64,000 nt of DNA from Ochrobactrum vermis (lineage in GTDB: Bacteria > Pseudomonadota > Alphaproteobacteria > Rhizobiales > Rhizobiaceae), in contig NZ_PCOC01000002.1 of the NCBI RefSeq assembly GCF_002975205.1, forward strand, positions 124,001-188,000. The letters run 5' to 3'. The notes below the pieces were generated by a model. That model did no database searches. It worked only from the letters and a program-made list of their open reading frames with translations, and had not been told where the DNA came from. Of this stretch, positions 1 through 9,141 are shown piece after piece. Made by a program: the position numbers and the translations under genes. Position 1 is the stretch's first letter, and every line of letters starts with the position of its first letter.

Positions 1-34
1 TGGAGGCAAGTTCAAGTGGCGTGACGGTCTTCAT
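1..34 (-). CDS. Second peptide ABC transporter ATPase (OppF/DppF-like), start only
   Basis: Only the first eleven codons are visible before the left edge ([11 protein letters not shown]). The start codon overlaps the stop codon of the upstream ATPase gene by an ATGA junction, so the two are translationally coupled. In peptide transporter operons of the Opp/Dpp type an OppD-like ATPase is normally followed by an OppF-like ATPase. That position is the only reason for the name; no Walker motif is within the window. Confidence 0.5.
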   Translation of the reverse strand, partial: MKTVTPLELAS

Positions 35-1053
35 CCTGTTACTCCGCATTCCGGTTCCAACGGCAGCTTCGTCGTGACATGGTGGCAGCTCACCCTGCGC
101 TCTTCCTCGATAAGCCTCGATTGCGGCGCAGAGCGGCAAAGTTCCGTCGCCTCACTGCACCGTGGCGCGAACCGACAACCGGGCGGCAACTGTTCAAGCT
201 TCGGCGGTAGTCCGGGGATTTGGAAGAAACGTTTCTGCTCGCGATGTGGCCCGGTGGCGGAAGCGATAAGGCCGCGCGTATAGGGATGGGCAGGCCTATC
301 GAGGACCTGATCGACACTCCCCTGCTCCACGATCTTTCCTGCATACATAACTGCAAGACGGTCGGCGAGACCCGCCACGACCGCGAGATCATGCGTGATC
401 CAGATAAGGGCCGTACGCTGCTCGGAGCACATATGGCGCACCTCGTGCAGGATCTGCGCCTGCACGGTTACATCGAGCGCCGTTGTCGGTTCGTCCGCAA
501 TAATGAGGCTCGGCCGATTAAGAAGTGCCGTGGCGATCACGATCCGCTGGCGCATACCGCCGGAGAACTGATGCGGATAGGCTGCCATTCTTTCCTCCGG
601 CGAGGGTACCCCCATCCGCCCCAGCGCGTCGCGCGAGCGTTTCCAGGCATCCTTCCTCGACACAGTCTCATGTGCCAATATGGCGTCGATCATTTGGTCG
701 CCGATACGAAGCGTCGGATTGAGAGCAGACATCGGGTTTTGAAGAACCATCGACATTTCCGCGCCATGCATGCGACGCAACTCCTGCGCCGGCAATTCCA
801 GCAGGTTGCGCCCGCGAAAATCGACATTTCCCCCCGCAATTCGCATCGGCGGCTCCAGCAGGCCGAGAACGGCAAGACCAGCCGTTGATTTCCCCGAGCC
901 AGACTCCCCGACCAAACCAAGGATTTCTCCCTCGTCGAGATCGAAGCTCACACGGTCGACGGAAATCAGTCCTTTTCCCGAGAGAACGATATCGACCGAA
1001 AGGTCCGTAACCTTGAGCAATTGTTGTTTGCGATACATCACAGCACTCTTCAT
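31..1053 (-). CDS. Peptide ABC transporter ATP-binding protein (OppD/DppD family)
   Basis: This cytoplasmic ATPase would power oligopeptide or dipeptide import with the adjacent permeases. Visible motifs are the Walker [10 protein letters not shown] near residue 52, the Q-loop VLQNP near 105, the ABC signature FSGGMRQR near 165, the Walker B LIIADEPT and the switch histidine in WITHDL. The C-terminus has the OppD-type cysteine-rich tail ([10 protein letters not shown]...C...C). Length (about 340 residues) fits the family. The ATG at 1053 overlaps the stop of the permease gene by one base (TGATG), and a TTG one codon upstream is the alternative start. Confidence 0.93.
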   Translation of the reverse strand: MKSAVMYRKQQLLKVTDLSVDIVLSGKGLISVDRVSFDLDEGEILGLVGESGSGKSTAGLAVLGLLEPPMRIAGGNVDFRGRNLLELPAQELRRMHGAEMSMVLQNPMSALNPTLRIGDQMIDAILAHETVSRKDAWKRSRDALGRMGVPSPEERMAAYPHQFSGGMRQRIVIATALLNRPSLIIADEPTTALDVTVQAQILHEVRHMCSEQRTALIWITHDLAVVAGLADRLAVMYAGKIVEQGSVDQVLDRPAHPYTRGLIASATGPHREQKRFFQIPGLPPKLEQLPPGCRFAPRCSEATELCRSAPQSRLIEEERRVSCHHVTTKLPLEPECGVTG

Positions 1054-1922
1054 CAATTGGTGTGACGGGGATTGAGGATGGTACGCAACCGATCGCCCAC
1101 GAGGTTGACACTAGCCACAAGGATGAACAGCACCGCACCGGGATAGAGGCTGAGCCAATAATCTCCGCTCAACACGAATGAATAGCCATTCGCTATCAAT
1201 AACCCCAGGGAAGGCTCCGTAACCGGAACACCGGCTCCAAGGAAGGAAAGGGCTGCTTCCAGCGCTATCGCGCTTGCCACCTCGACTGTAACCACCACAA
1301 AAAGTGGAGCCGAGCAGTTCGGTAGGACGTGGCGGAACATGATGCGAATGGCGCCAAGTTCGAGGCATCGGGCGGCTTCGATGTAGTCGCGCGCGATCTC
1401 CGTCTGCGCAGCGCTTCGCACGGTTCTGGCGTAGTAGGCCCACTGCACCATGACCAACGCGATAACGACCTTATCCAGACCCGGACCGAACACCGCGAGC
1501 AAGATCAAAGCGATCAGGATAGAGGGAAAGGATAGCTGGATATCGACAATACGCATAACGATCGCATCAAGGGTTCCGCCAGCATAGGCTGCTATCATGC
1601 CCGCCGACGCACCTATCGCCACCGCAATCGCCCCGCTTAGGAACGCAATGCCAATGCTGATGCGCAGTCCGTAGAGGATCGCGCTCAACACGTCCCTGCC
1701 TTGGTCATCGGTTCCCAACAGATAAAGCATGGCATCTGATCCGCGCGTCATCGGCGGCAGGCGACCATCGAGGAGGTTCAATTGGGCGAGATCGTAAGGG
1801 TTTTGTGGCGAGATGAGCGGCGCCAGCAGTGCTATGATCAGCAGCAACAGGAACATACCCATGGCAACAACGGCAATACTACTGTTGCTATACAGGGTCA
1901 GAAATTGGCTCAAACGTTTCAC
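1053..1922 (-). CDS. Peptide ABC transporter permease (OppC/DppC family)
   Basis: An inner-membrane permease of 289 residues that pairs with the product of the preceding gene. It has an N-terminal membrane segment, the OppC-type motif [12 protein letters not shown], a series of hydrophobic helices and the EAA loop region ([12 protein letters not shown]) that docks on the ATPase. I chose the GTG at 1922 because it overlaps the stop of the upstream permease gene (GTGA) and gives the usual short N-terminus. The longer open frame upstream lies inside that gene. Confidence 0.93.
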   Translation of the reverse strand: MKRLSQFLTLYSNSSIAVVAMGMFLLLLIIALLAPLISPQNPYDLAQLNLLDGRLPPMTRGSDAMLYLLGTDDQGRDVLSAILYGLRISIGIAFLSGAIAVAIGASAGMIAAYAGGTLDAIVMRIVDIQLSFPSILIALILLAVFGPGLDKVVIALVMVQWAYYARTVRSAAQTEIARDYIEAARCLELGAIRIMFRHVLPNCSAPLFVVVTVEVASAIALEAALSFLGAGVPVTEPSLGLLIANGYSFVLSGDYWLSLYPGAVLFILVASVNLVGDRLRTILNPRHTN

Positions 1923-2893
1923 TGGCGCGCCCTCGCGATACGCAGGCGAGGATCGATAAGCGCACACACCAAATCGGTCACCAAATTGATCATCGTGAAC
2001 AGCACAACAGTGAACAACACATAGGCGATGACCACAGGGCGATCGAGCATGCGAATGGAATCGATGATGAGCTTGCCTGTGCCGGGCCACGCGAAAACGG
2101 TTTCGGTGACGACGGCAAAGGCAATCAGAGTGCCAGCGACAATACCCATGACAGTGACCACGGGAATGAGGGCGTTTCGCAAGACGTATGTGATCAGGAT
2201 CCGCCTTGGCGCCAGCCCCTTGGAGCGCGCGAACAGTACAAATTCCGCGCGCAGATTTTCCTGTACGCCGGAGCGCACCAGGCGGATCATCAGGGCCGCC
2301 GGATAAAGAGAGAGATTGAGCGCCGGCAACATCAGATGCTGGATTCCGTTCCATGTCCCCAGGCTTGTTGAAATACCGAAGACAGTGCCTATTTCCCCGC
2401 GCCCACTTGGAGGCAGCACATGAAAGTGGACCGAGAACATCAGCACAAGCATGATACCGACCCAGAAGGTTGGCAGGCTGAAACCCATGATCGACGCGGC
2501 TGAAATAGACCGGCTGAGCAGACCATTGTTCGACTTTCCAGCAATCAGACCAAGTGGCAAGCCGATTGCGGATCCGAAAACAAAAGCCGTGAACACCAAT
2601 TCCAGCGTCGCTGGTAGTCGCTCTGCGATCAGGTGCAGAGCCGGCTGGCTATAAACGTAGGAGACACCAAAGTCGCCATGAAAGACCTTCCACAGGAAGG
2701 TGAGGTATTGCTCCCATGCCGGTCTATCAAGACCGAGGGACTTGATCGCCAGATCGATCGCCTCTTGTGAAGATCTCGGATCAATCAGCGCATATACAGG
2801 GTTTCCGATCATGTATACGCCAAAGAAAACGAGGATCGACACCACGAAGAGAACGGCGATCGACTGTGCAATGCGACTTATGACGAAGTCCAT
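1919..2893 (-). CDS. Peptide ABC transporter permease (OppB/DppB family)
   Basis: A 324-residue inner-membrane permease. The N-terminal helix, the DppB-type region LGLDRPAWEQYLTFL with a G-D-F-G-V-S motif, and about six hydrophobic segments are visible. The EAA-like loop (FVLFARSKGLAPRRI) lies about 100 residues from the C-terminus. It is transcribed after the binding-protein gene (52-base gap) and overlaps the next permease. Substrate cannot be told from sequence; peptides are the usual cargo. Confidence 0.93.
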   Translation of the reverse strand: MDFVISRIAQSIAVLFVVSILVFFGVYMIGNPVYALIDPRSSQEAIDLAIKSLGLDRPAWEQYLTFLWKVFHGDFGVSYVYSQPALHLIAERLPATLELVFTAFVFGSAIGLPLGLIAGKSNNGLLSRSISAASIMGFSLPTFWVGIMLVLMFSVHFHVLPPSGRGEIGTVFGISTSLGTWNGIQHLMLPALNLSLYPAALMIRLVRSGVQENLRAEFVLFARSKGLAPRRILITYVLRNALIPVVTVMGIVAGTLIAFAVVTETVFAWPGTGKLIIDSIRMLDRPVVIAYVLFTVVLFTMINLVTDLVCALIDPRLRIARARQ

Positions 2894-2944
2894 TGGTCGC
2901 TCCTGAAGAGAATGGTTCGGTCGGTTTGTGGTGGTTCAGTCCGA

Positions 2945-4522
2945 TCAGGGTGATGTGGACACAGCGGTCGCAAGCGTGCTTTCGTCGGCGTGGATACGGT
3001 AGTCGAGTCCCTTGCGTGTCGCCACGACGACTGCCTGGTAGTGAAGCGGGATCGTCGCAATGTCGTCCATCGCCACCGCCATAGCCTTTTGTTCCAGTGC
3101 ATGGCGTTTGGATACATCGAGGACCTTCAAAGCCTCTTCAACCATCGCGTCGAGCTTCGAGTTGGAGTAGTGACCTGAGTTGACCGCACCCAGCTGCTTT
3201 CCCGGTTCATAGCTGTGCATGATCTGCCACAGCGCCTCGGCCTCACCGCCGGAAGAACTACCCCACCCGAACATGAAGAAACTGAAGCGCTCACCTTTGT
3301 GGTCGAGAATTTTTGGGAAATAGACATTGCGCGGCAAGGTCTCGACTTTGACCTTGAGGTTTATCTGCGCCAATTGCTGGCCAACCGCTTGACAGACCCT
3401 GGCGTCATTGACATAGTGGTCGTTCGGGCAATGGATCGTTAATCCGAAGCCATCCGGATATCCTGCCTCGGCCAGCAACTTCCTTGCAAGTTCGCGATTA
3501 TAGGTCGGCACCTGAATATCGGGATTGTATCCGCCGAAGCCGGGAGGAACCATTTGGCTTGCCGGCACTGCAAGCCCATCCATAACGCGATCGACGATAG
3601 CCTGCCTATTGATGGCATGGGTAATAGCTTGGCGGACTCTGATATCTTTGAATGGATTATGCTCCAGCGGAACCCCGTTCTTGTCGGTGACGAACGGTGA
3701 TTGATCGCGCTCGGTGTCCATTGCCATGTAAATGACACGGTCCGAGGTACCGCTGTGGACGGAAATATTAGGATCCTCGCGCAGCCGCTTCACATCTGCG
3801 GTGGCCACGGCGTCCGCCACATCAACGCTACCGGCCAGCAATGCCGCCGTGCGGCTGGCATTGTCAGTGATGAACTTGAAAGTGACCTTATCCCATTCGG
3901 GTTTCGGGCCGAAATAGCCGTCAAAGCGCTCCACCACAAGATGATCACCAGGCACGTAAGCCGAAAATTTGTAGGGTCCGGCACCCATGGCCGCGGAGAG
4001 ATTGCTGAAATCTGACGTGGAAGCGGAGGCGGCAATTCTTTTCGGAATGATTGGTATCTGCGCCGCCTGATATGGGAGCGGCGGCAAGGGGCCATGCGTC
4101 GTGATACGTACCAAGAATGGGTTGGGAGCTGTGACCGCCTTGATTCCGGCAATCGCACCCGCATAGGGCGCAGCGGCTCCGGGTAGATTTGCGGCACGAT
4201 TGAATGACGCGACCACATCCTCAGCTGTCACCGGTGTATCGTCATGGAATTTCGCGTCTTCACGCAATTGAAATTCCCAGGTGGTGTCATCAACCGCCTT
4301 CCAAGATTTCGCAAGCATGGGCTGCATCTGTGCTTTTTCGTCCGGCTGCAGCAGATAGCCATATGTCTGCACATAATACGCAGCATTGCTGTTGCTCCAC
4401 ATGAAATGCGGATCCATTACCACTTCCGACCTCATGCCGATCTGAAGTTCGGCAGCAGAGGCAGAGCTCGCCATGGTTAAAACCAATGCAAGGACAGCCG
4501 ATTTCGTTCGTAGTCCAGCCAC
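2945..4522 (-). CDS. Peptide ABC transporter periplasmic binding protein (family 5)
   Basis: A 525-residue solute-binding protein with a clear Sec signal peptide (positive start, LALVLTMASSASA then AEL, cleavage near residue 24). The family-5 pattern is visible: residues around 70-110 (LAKSWKAVDDTTWEFQLRE, KFHDDTPVTAEDVVAS), YKFSAYVPGDHLVVER and the central VRQAITHAINR helix. It is the first transporter gene of the operon, downstream of a TetR-type regulator, and would deliver peptides to the two permeases that follow. Confidence 0.93.
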   Translation of the reverse strand: MAGLRTKSAVLALVLTMASSASAAELQIGMRSEVVMDPHFMWSNSNAAYYVQTYGYLLQPDEKAQMQPMLAKSWKAVDDTTWEFQLREDAKFHDDTPVTAEDVVASFNRAANLPGAAAPYAGAIAGIKAVTAPNPFLVRITTHGPLPPLPYQAAQIPIIPKRIAASASTSDFSNLSAAMGAGPYKFSAYVPGDHLVVERFDGYFGPKPEWDKVTFKFITDNASRTAALLAGSVDVADAVATADVKRLREDPNISVHSGTSDRVIYMAMDTERDQSPFVTDKNGVPLEHNPFKDIRVRQAITHAINRQAIVDRVMDGLAVPASQMVPPGFGGYNPDIQVPTYNRELARKLLAEAGYPDGFGLTIHCPNDHYVNDARVCQAVGQQLAQINLKVKVETLPRNVYFPKILDHKGERFSFFMFGWGSSSGGEAEALWQIMHSYEPGKQLGAVNSGHYSNSKLDAMVEEALKVLDVSKRHALEQKAMAVAMDDIATIPLHYQAVVVATRKGLDYRIHADESTLATAVSTSP

Positions 4523-4558
4523 GTTCGTTCCCCTTTTTTGTTGCTTGGAATTGAAGAC

Positions 4559-5218
4559 CTAGAGCCTGCGCTCGCGGTCGGATATTTTGGGTATCACTTC
4601 TGTTGATGGCCGCATCTCTGCCTCCAGAAAGGAAAAGAGGACTTCCTTCTGCCTCTCAAAGAATTGGTCGTCTGGAGCAATTGCGTTGTAGAAGACGTAA
4701 CCGCGCAGTGTAGACAGCGTGAAATGCATGAGGTCCACGCGCTTGGTCTTGTCTGGTATACTGTCCATAAAGATCGCGCTCCAAAGCCTTTCCAAAGTGG
4801 CCTGTGACTGGATCCTGTGTTGCATGACCAAAGTGTGGAGATTTGCGTCCGCGCGCGTTCCCATCACAATTTCCCAAATCGCCATGTAGCGGCGGCCGGC
4901 ATAGATGCTACCCAATAATTCGATGAACGACTTCCAAGTATGCTCGACCTTCCGATCGTGCGCGAATGCCTCAAGCTGAATCCGGACTTCTTCAAACTGA
5001 TACTCTACGACAGCGAGGACAAGCTCTTCCTTGGAAGCGAAATGATGCTGCAAGGCGCCAGAGGTTAATCCTGCCCTGCGCGTAATTTCCCCTGTTGTTG
5101 TGCGTGCATAGCCCAGCTCCATCAGCGCGGACATCATGCCCTCCAGCAAGGCTTTCCGGGTTTCCTCCCGCCGCTCCCGCTGAGTCCTCCGCGGCGAGCG
5201 CTTTGGCGACACTTGCAT
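4559..5218 (-). CDS. TetR-family transcriptional regulator
   Basis: A 219-residue regulator. The N-terminal helix-turn-helix (about residues 20-60) reads ALMELGYARTTTGEITRRAG then GALQHHFASKEEL, the classic TetR pattern. The ligand-binding half has the helical, variable character of the family. The ATG at 5218 has a good ribosome site (AAAGGGA, 5 bases away), while a longer start five codons upstream lacks one. It sits between a hydrolase gene and the peptide transporter on the same strand, so it may control that operon. The effector is unknown. Confidence 0.88.
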   Translation of the reverse strand: MQVSPKRSPRRTQRERREETRKALLEGMMSALMELGYARTTTGEITRRAGLTSGALQHHFASKEELVLAVVEYQFEEVRIQLEAFAHDRKVEHTWKSFIELLGSIYAGRRYMAIWEIVMGTRADANLHTLVMQHRIQSQATLERLWSAIFMDSIPDKTKRVDLMHFTLSTLRGYVFYNAIAPDDQFFERQKEVLFSFLEAEMRPSTEVIPKISDRERRL

Positions 5219-5264
5219 ATTCGTCCCTTTCAATTTACATAAAACATATTATGCATGATGTAAC

Positions 5265-5972
5265 TTACTTTGCAATCCCTTTCGCCAACCAATTCTGCAG
5301 CGCCGCACTTACAGCGGCGGGACGTTCCAGCGTGGTCAGGTGGCCACAATCGGAGAGCACAATAAAACTTGCATGGGGGATTTCCGCTGCCATTTCTTCT
5401 GCCGCGGCGACGGGCGTCAACAGGTCGTCCCGACCGACCAAGATCATCGTCGGGCAATGGATATGTCTTAGATCGGGCCGCGAATCCGGGCGAGACATGA
5501 TGACTTGGAGTTGTCGCGAAAATGCTGCAGCGCCTGTCTCAGAAAACATACGTCGTACCGTTGCCGCAAGTTCCGGATCATTCCAGCTCGTACCGCCAAC
5601 AAGGTACGGTATCATGAGGTCGCAGACCCTATCCATACCCTCTTCTATGGCAAGTTCAAGCAGCCTGCGCCGCCGGACGGTCTGTTCCTGCAATTCCGGT
5701 CCGGCCGCTGTGTCAAGTAGCGCAAGGCGGGTTACGCGATCGGGGGCCTGGCGCATGATCTCCAACGCGACATATCCCCCAAGCGAGAACCCGCAGAGCG
5801 CGAATCGCCGAGGGGCATCATCCAGGATCGACCGAGCCAATGAGGGTAGATCATCGCAAGCACTATGGTTGGCGACGGAAAACTTCGCTAGCCCTTCGAG
5901 CGCAGACGACTGCGGCGCGAAGAGCTCCCATGTGCAAGCCAATCCTGGCACCATAACGACATGCTCAATCAT
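5265..5972 (-). CDS. Alpha/beta hydrolase
   Basis: A 235-residue alpha/beta-fold hydrolase. The nucleophile elbow is CGFSLGGYVAL (G-x-S-x-G) near residue 78, an aspartate follows the late strand (LVGRDDLLTPV), and the histidine is in LSDCGHLTTLE. The oxyanion region VVMVPGLACTWELF starts the fold. I chose the ATG at 5972, which has AGAGGTGA upstream; the open frame runs further but without a good start. Such enzymes cleave esters, lactones or amides. The substrate is unknown, though the peptide and amino-acid catabolic neighbours suggest a breakdown step. Confidence 0.82.
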   Translation of the reverse strand: MIEHVVMVPGLACTWELFAPQSSALEGLAKFSVANHSACDDLPSLARSILDDAPRRFALCGFSLGGYVALEIMRQAPDRVTRLALLDTAAGPELQEQTVRRRRLLELAIEEGMDRVCDLMIPYLVGGTSWNDPELAATVRRMFSETGAAAFSRQLQVIMSRPDSRPDLRHIHCPTMILVGRDDLLTPVAAAEEMAAEIPHASFIVLSDCGHLTTLERPAAVSAALQNWLAKGIAK

Positions 5973-6134
5973 ATGCGCAATCACCTCTAAAAATCCAACG
6001 GGCGAACGCAAAATAGAACTGAAATCGTGTGGCGTGTGCTCGTTTTGACCGCGTTTGGCGAGAATTTTTTGCGTAAGCCGATTTGTGTACTGCAACGACA
6101 ACGCCCATCGGCAAGCTTCGGGAGGAACAGGCAA

Positions 6135-6662
6135 ATGAAAAGCAGACGAACCGATCTAGACAGCTTTGATACAAAGATCCTCGACCATCTCCAGCTGGAC
6201 GCGCGTCGACCCTTGCGGCAGCTCTCCGAGCTGGTGCATCTGTCAACCGCCGCGGTTCAACGACGAATCCGGCGTCTGGAGAATATCGGGATCATCGACA
6301 CGGTGGTCGCGGTGCTGAACCCCGCAAAGCTCGGCCGATACACCACAATCATTGTTGAGGTGACACTTGAGAGTGAACGCATCGATCTACTTGAAATGAC
6401 ACGCAAATCATTCCTGGCTTGCCCCCAAATCCAGCAATGTTACTACGTGACAGGTGAAACAGACTTCTTCTTAATTCTAACAGTGGAATCCATGGAGCAA
6501 TATGACGAGATATGTCAGGTACTGTTCCACGATGACCGTAATGTCAGACGGTTCAGGACAGTTGTGTCGATGAAGCGAGTGAAGTCGGGAGTTCGCATTC
6601 CCGTCGCGGATCTATCGGACAGGCCGAGTGGAAGCCCCGTGGGCGGGTCATTGACGGGTTAG
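6135..6662 (+). CDS. Lrp/AsnC-family transcriptional regulator
   Basis: A 175-residue regulator divergent from the hydrolase gene. An N-terminal winged helix (LDSFDTKILDHLQLDARRPL, then a recognition helix AAVQRRIRRLENIGII) is followed by an RAM/ASNC ligand-binding domain with the hallmark CYYVTGETDFFLIL and a final strand RRFRTVVSMK. The ATG at 6135 has a GGAGGAA site eight bases upstream. Lrp-type proteins usually sense amino acids and control adjacent amino-acid uptake or breakdown genes, which fits both flanking clusters. Confidence 0.9.
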   Translation: MKSRRTDLDSFDTKILDHLQLDARRPLRQLSELVHLSTAAVQRRIRRLENIGIIDTVVAVLNPAKLGRYTTIIVEVTLESERIDLLEMTRKSFLACPQIQQCYYVTGETDFFLILTVESMEQYDEICQVLFHDDRNVRRFRTVVSMKRVKSGVRIPVADLSDRPSGSPVGGSLTG

Positions 6663-7288
6663 CGGGCCTTCCAGCTGAAACTGTCGTCGGCGGGTTCCGT
6701 TTTCTGCATGGAGGGGCGAGCGGCAAAACCCTGGTGCCATGTAGCCAGCTTCGGTGCGGTGGGGACCAGATCATCAATGAACCCGCGAAAGCGAAGCCAA
6801 GAGATAGCGATAGCAATAGTGATTGTCGCAATATTAACTTGGTTTTCCAATTCGTCGGCGACACTTTCCAGATAACTTAGTCCCTGGGAAATTTTCATCT
6901 CTCGTCCGTCGCTCCATATGTCGGATGTCGCCGTCCCGAACCTGTGCAAGTCTTCTCGGCAGGCGATGCCGGCTTCCAACATCCCGTCCGCCAAGGCATG
7001 CAGTCGGCCGACCCGCCAGCGCATGGACTGGCTTTGCGGAAATAGCGTCGCGCCACAGTCATGGTCCAGAAACTCACAAATGAGTTGCGATCCGAAAAGT
7101 ACCTCGCCGCCGTCAGCCAACAGCGTCGGCAATTTCATCAAAGGATTGAAGGTGGCAAGCTCGGGGTTTGGCAGATGCGGAGAAACGAGCACCCGCCGCA
7201 ACTCGATCTTGTCGGCAATCCCAAGCTCGTGAGCGACCACCATCACCTTTCGCACAAAAGGCGAGGTTGGCGAATAAAACAATCTCAT
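6659..7288 (-). CDS. Glutathione S-transferase family protein
   Basis: A 209-residue protein with a thioredoxin-like N-terminus (MRLFYSPTSPFVRKVMVVAHELGI; serine likely activates the thiol) and the cis-proline loop MKLPTLL, then the conserved acidic-serine pair region (LFGSQLICEFLD). The C-terminal half is all helical as in GSTs. Its stop overlaps the end of the convergent Lrp gene by four bases. Its start overlaps the stop of the acetyltransferase gene, so these two are co-transcribed. Specific substrate unknown. Confidence 0.85.
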   Translation of the reverse strand: MRLFYSPTSPFVRKVMVVAHELGIADKIELRRVLVSPHLPNPELATFNPLMKLPTLLADGGEVLFGSQLICEFLDHDCGATLFPQSQSMRWRVGRLHALADGMLEAGIACREDLHRFGTATSDIWSDGREMKISQGLSYLESVADELENQVNIATITIAIAISWLRFRGFIDDLVPTAPKLATWHQGFAARPSMQKTEPADDSFSWKAR

Positions 7289-7830
7289 CGAGAGGTCGTC
7301 CGATCATCCAGCGTAACCGCGTTCCACTCTCGGCGCAACAAGCTCATGATGTGAACATTCCAGGCTTCAGGCCCGACCCGGACGGCGTCGCGACAGGTTC
7401 CCTCCCGGACGAAGCCTAGCCGCTCGTAGACGGCGACTGCCGCAGCGTTGAAATCAAAGACGCGCAGTTCAACGCGATGAATGTCGTCCCGGCCGAACGC
7501 GATCTCCAACGCTGCCTGAACCAATGGAGCCGCATATCCTTTTCCCCGGGCGTTGGGCGCGATGGCGACGCGACCCAGGGTCGCCTGACCACAGATCGGA
7601 TCGAAAAGCAGCTCGAAATGCCCGACGACCTGATGTCCGCTCTTGCGGACCGTCCATGCTCTCCATGTCCCCTCCTGATCTGGAGTGTCAAGCAGGGACT
7701 GAAATTGCGAATGGTCGAGTGGCGCACGCAAGCGCGGACCAGCCCATTGGACGACGCTCGCCATATCCGGGAACCAGGTCATGAGTTCGGCAACATCATC
7801 GGAAGCAAAAGGATCTACAATCAGGTGCAT
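7285..7830 (-). CDS. GNAT-family N-acetyltransferase
   Basis: A 181-residue protein of the RimJ/RimL-like branch. The acetyl-CoA-binding motif A is visible as GRVAIAPNARGKGYAAPLVQAAL (Q/R-x-x-G-x-G/A form) near residue 95, followed by the motif-B region VELRVFDFNAAAVAVYERLGF. The family transfers acetyl groups to amines of small molecules or proteins. It is translationally coupled to the downstream GST gene. Substrate unknown. Confidence 0.87.
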   Translation of the reverse strand: MHLIVDPFASDDVAELMTWFPDMASVVQWAGPRLRAPLDHSQFQSLLDTPDQEGTWRAWTVRKSGHQVVGHFELLFDPICGQATLGRVAIAPNARGKGYAAPLVQAALEIAFGRDDIHRVELRVFDFNAAAVAVYERLGFVREGTCRDAVRVGPEAWNVHIMSLLRREWNAVTLDDRTTSR

Positions 7831-7912
7831 CAGCGTCTCTACCTTCGCAATGAGGTGTTGGCGTCAGTGGTATGATATCCACCGGGGGATTGGGGTACCG
7901 ATCGATACGAAA

Positions 7913-9061
7913 TCACGTCAACGGCAGGCGCCGTCGCGCGACAGCCGCATAATAGCGGGCGCCGGGAAGCAGGCCGTCATCGTTAAAGTCGTATTTCGGA
8001 TTGTGCAGAGGTTCGGATTCGACGCCGTTCCCCAGGAAAACAAAACATCCGGGCACATGGTCGATGAAACGGGCAAAATCTTCAGAGGCGGCCATCGGTT
8101 GGGCAGCCATGCGAATATTGCCTGCATCGAACACCGTGCCCGCGGCGGCAAAGGCTTCTTCGGCCAATGCCGGTTCATTGAACAGCGGAGCGAATTCACG
8201 GCTATAGGCAACTTTCGCTGTTAGATTGTGGCTCAAAGCTATGCCGTCGGCAATGATACGCATTTGCTTTTCGATCTCCGCACTAACCTCGGGACGAAAG
8301 CTGCGCGCGTCACCGAGAATACGAGCCAGTCCAGGCAAGGCATTACGGGTGCCGTCTGAAATCAGTTCTGTCACCGAGACGACCGCGATGTCGGCAGCAT
8401 TCAGCCGGCGAGAGATGATCGTTTGCAAAGAGATAACCAGTGAGCAAGCAGCAACCAGAACCTCGCTGCCACAGTGCGGACGAGCAGCATGGCCGCCGAC
8501 GCCCCTCAGCACGATCTCGAAATTGTCTTCCGCTGCCATGATGGGACCAGCGCGTGTCTCGAAATGTCCAACCGGTAGACCTGGCATGTTGTGAAGGCCG
8601 TAGATTTCCTCGAACGGAAACCGTTGCATCAACCCATCATTCAACATTGCGAGTGCACCTTTTCCCCATTCTTCAGCAGGCTGAAAGATAAAGCGCACGG
8701 TGCCGTCAAACCCACCTTCTTCCGCGAGCATCTTCGCGGCACCAAGCAGCATGGCGGTGTGACCATCATGGCCGCAAGCATGCATGACGCCCGGATTTTG
8801 TGAGGAATAATCAGCCTGTCCCTGCTCCGTAATGCGTAGCGCATCCATGTCGGCGCGCAAGGCTATGGCGCGATTGCTGCTGCCTCGCTTCAGCGTACCT
8901 ACAACCCCTGTTCCGCCGACACCCTGCGCAATATCATCAACGCCCAGTGCCTGCAGCTTCGCGGCAACAAAGGCCGCGGTGCGCGTTTCCTCAAATCCTG
9001 CCTCCGGATAGGCGTGTAACGCTCGTCGCCATGCCGTCATCTCGCGTTCCAAAGTCTTCAT
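7913..9061 (-). CDS. M20-family amidohydrolase (hippurate/N-acyl amino acid hydrolase type)
   Basis: A 382-residue metal-dependent amidohydrolase that removes an acyl group from an amino acid or splits a dipeptide. Metal-binding motifs are MHACGHDGHTAMLLG near residue 95 and the catalytic FIFQPAEEWGKGA near residue 130, with a late H in LHNPKYDFNDD. The dimerisation insert (VLRGVGGHAARPH) is present. The ATG at 9061 was chosen; a TTG three codons upstream has a better-placed GGAGGG and is possible. It lies just downstream of diaminopropionate ammonia-lyase on the same strand. Confidence 0.92.
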   Translation of the reverse strand: MKTLEREMTAWRRALHAYPEAGFEETRTAAFVAAKLQALGVDDIAQGVGGTGVVGTLKRGSSNRAIALRADMDALRITEQGQADYSSQNPGVMHACGHDGHTAMLLGAAKMLAEEGGFDGTVRFIFQPAEEWGKGALAMLNDGLMQRFPFEEIYGLHNMPGLPVGHFETRAGPIMAAEDNFEIVLRGVGGHAARPHCGSEVLVAACSLVISLQTIISRRLNAADIAVVSVTELISDGTRNALPGLARILGDARSFRPEVSAEIEKQMRIIADGIALSHNLTAKVAYSREFAPLFNEPALAEEAFAAAGTVFDAGNIRMAAQPMAASEDFARFIDHVPGCFVFLGNGVESEPLHNPKYDFNDDGLLPGARYYAAVARRRLPLT

Positions 9062-9141
9062 GTCATTCAATTCATGCCCTCCTCGAACCCCTGTCCTCGA
9101 TACTCCCGAGAGGCAATCAGCCCATGCCACCGGGCCGATCC

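Noticed and set aside
90..1138. Several open frames on both strands inside the ATPase and permease genes (for example 220-888 and 668-1138)
   Set aside because: They overlap a clearly better gene with full Walker and ABC motifs, lack ribosome sites and show no protein family.
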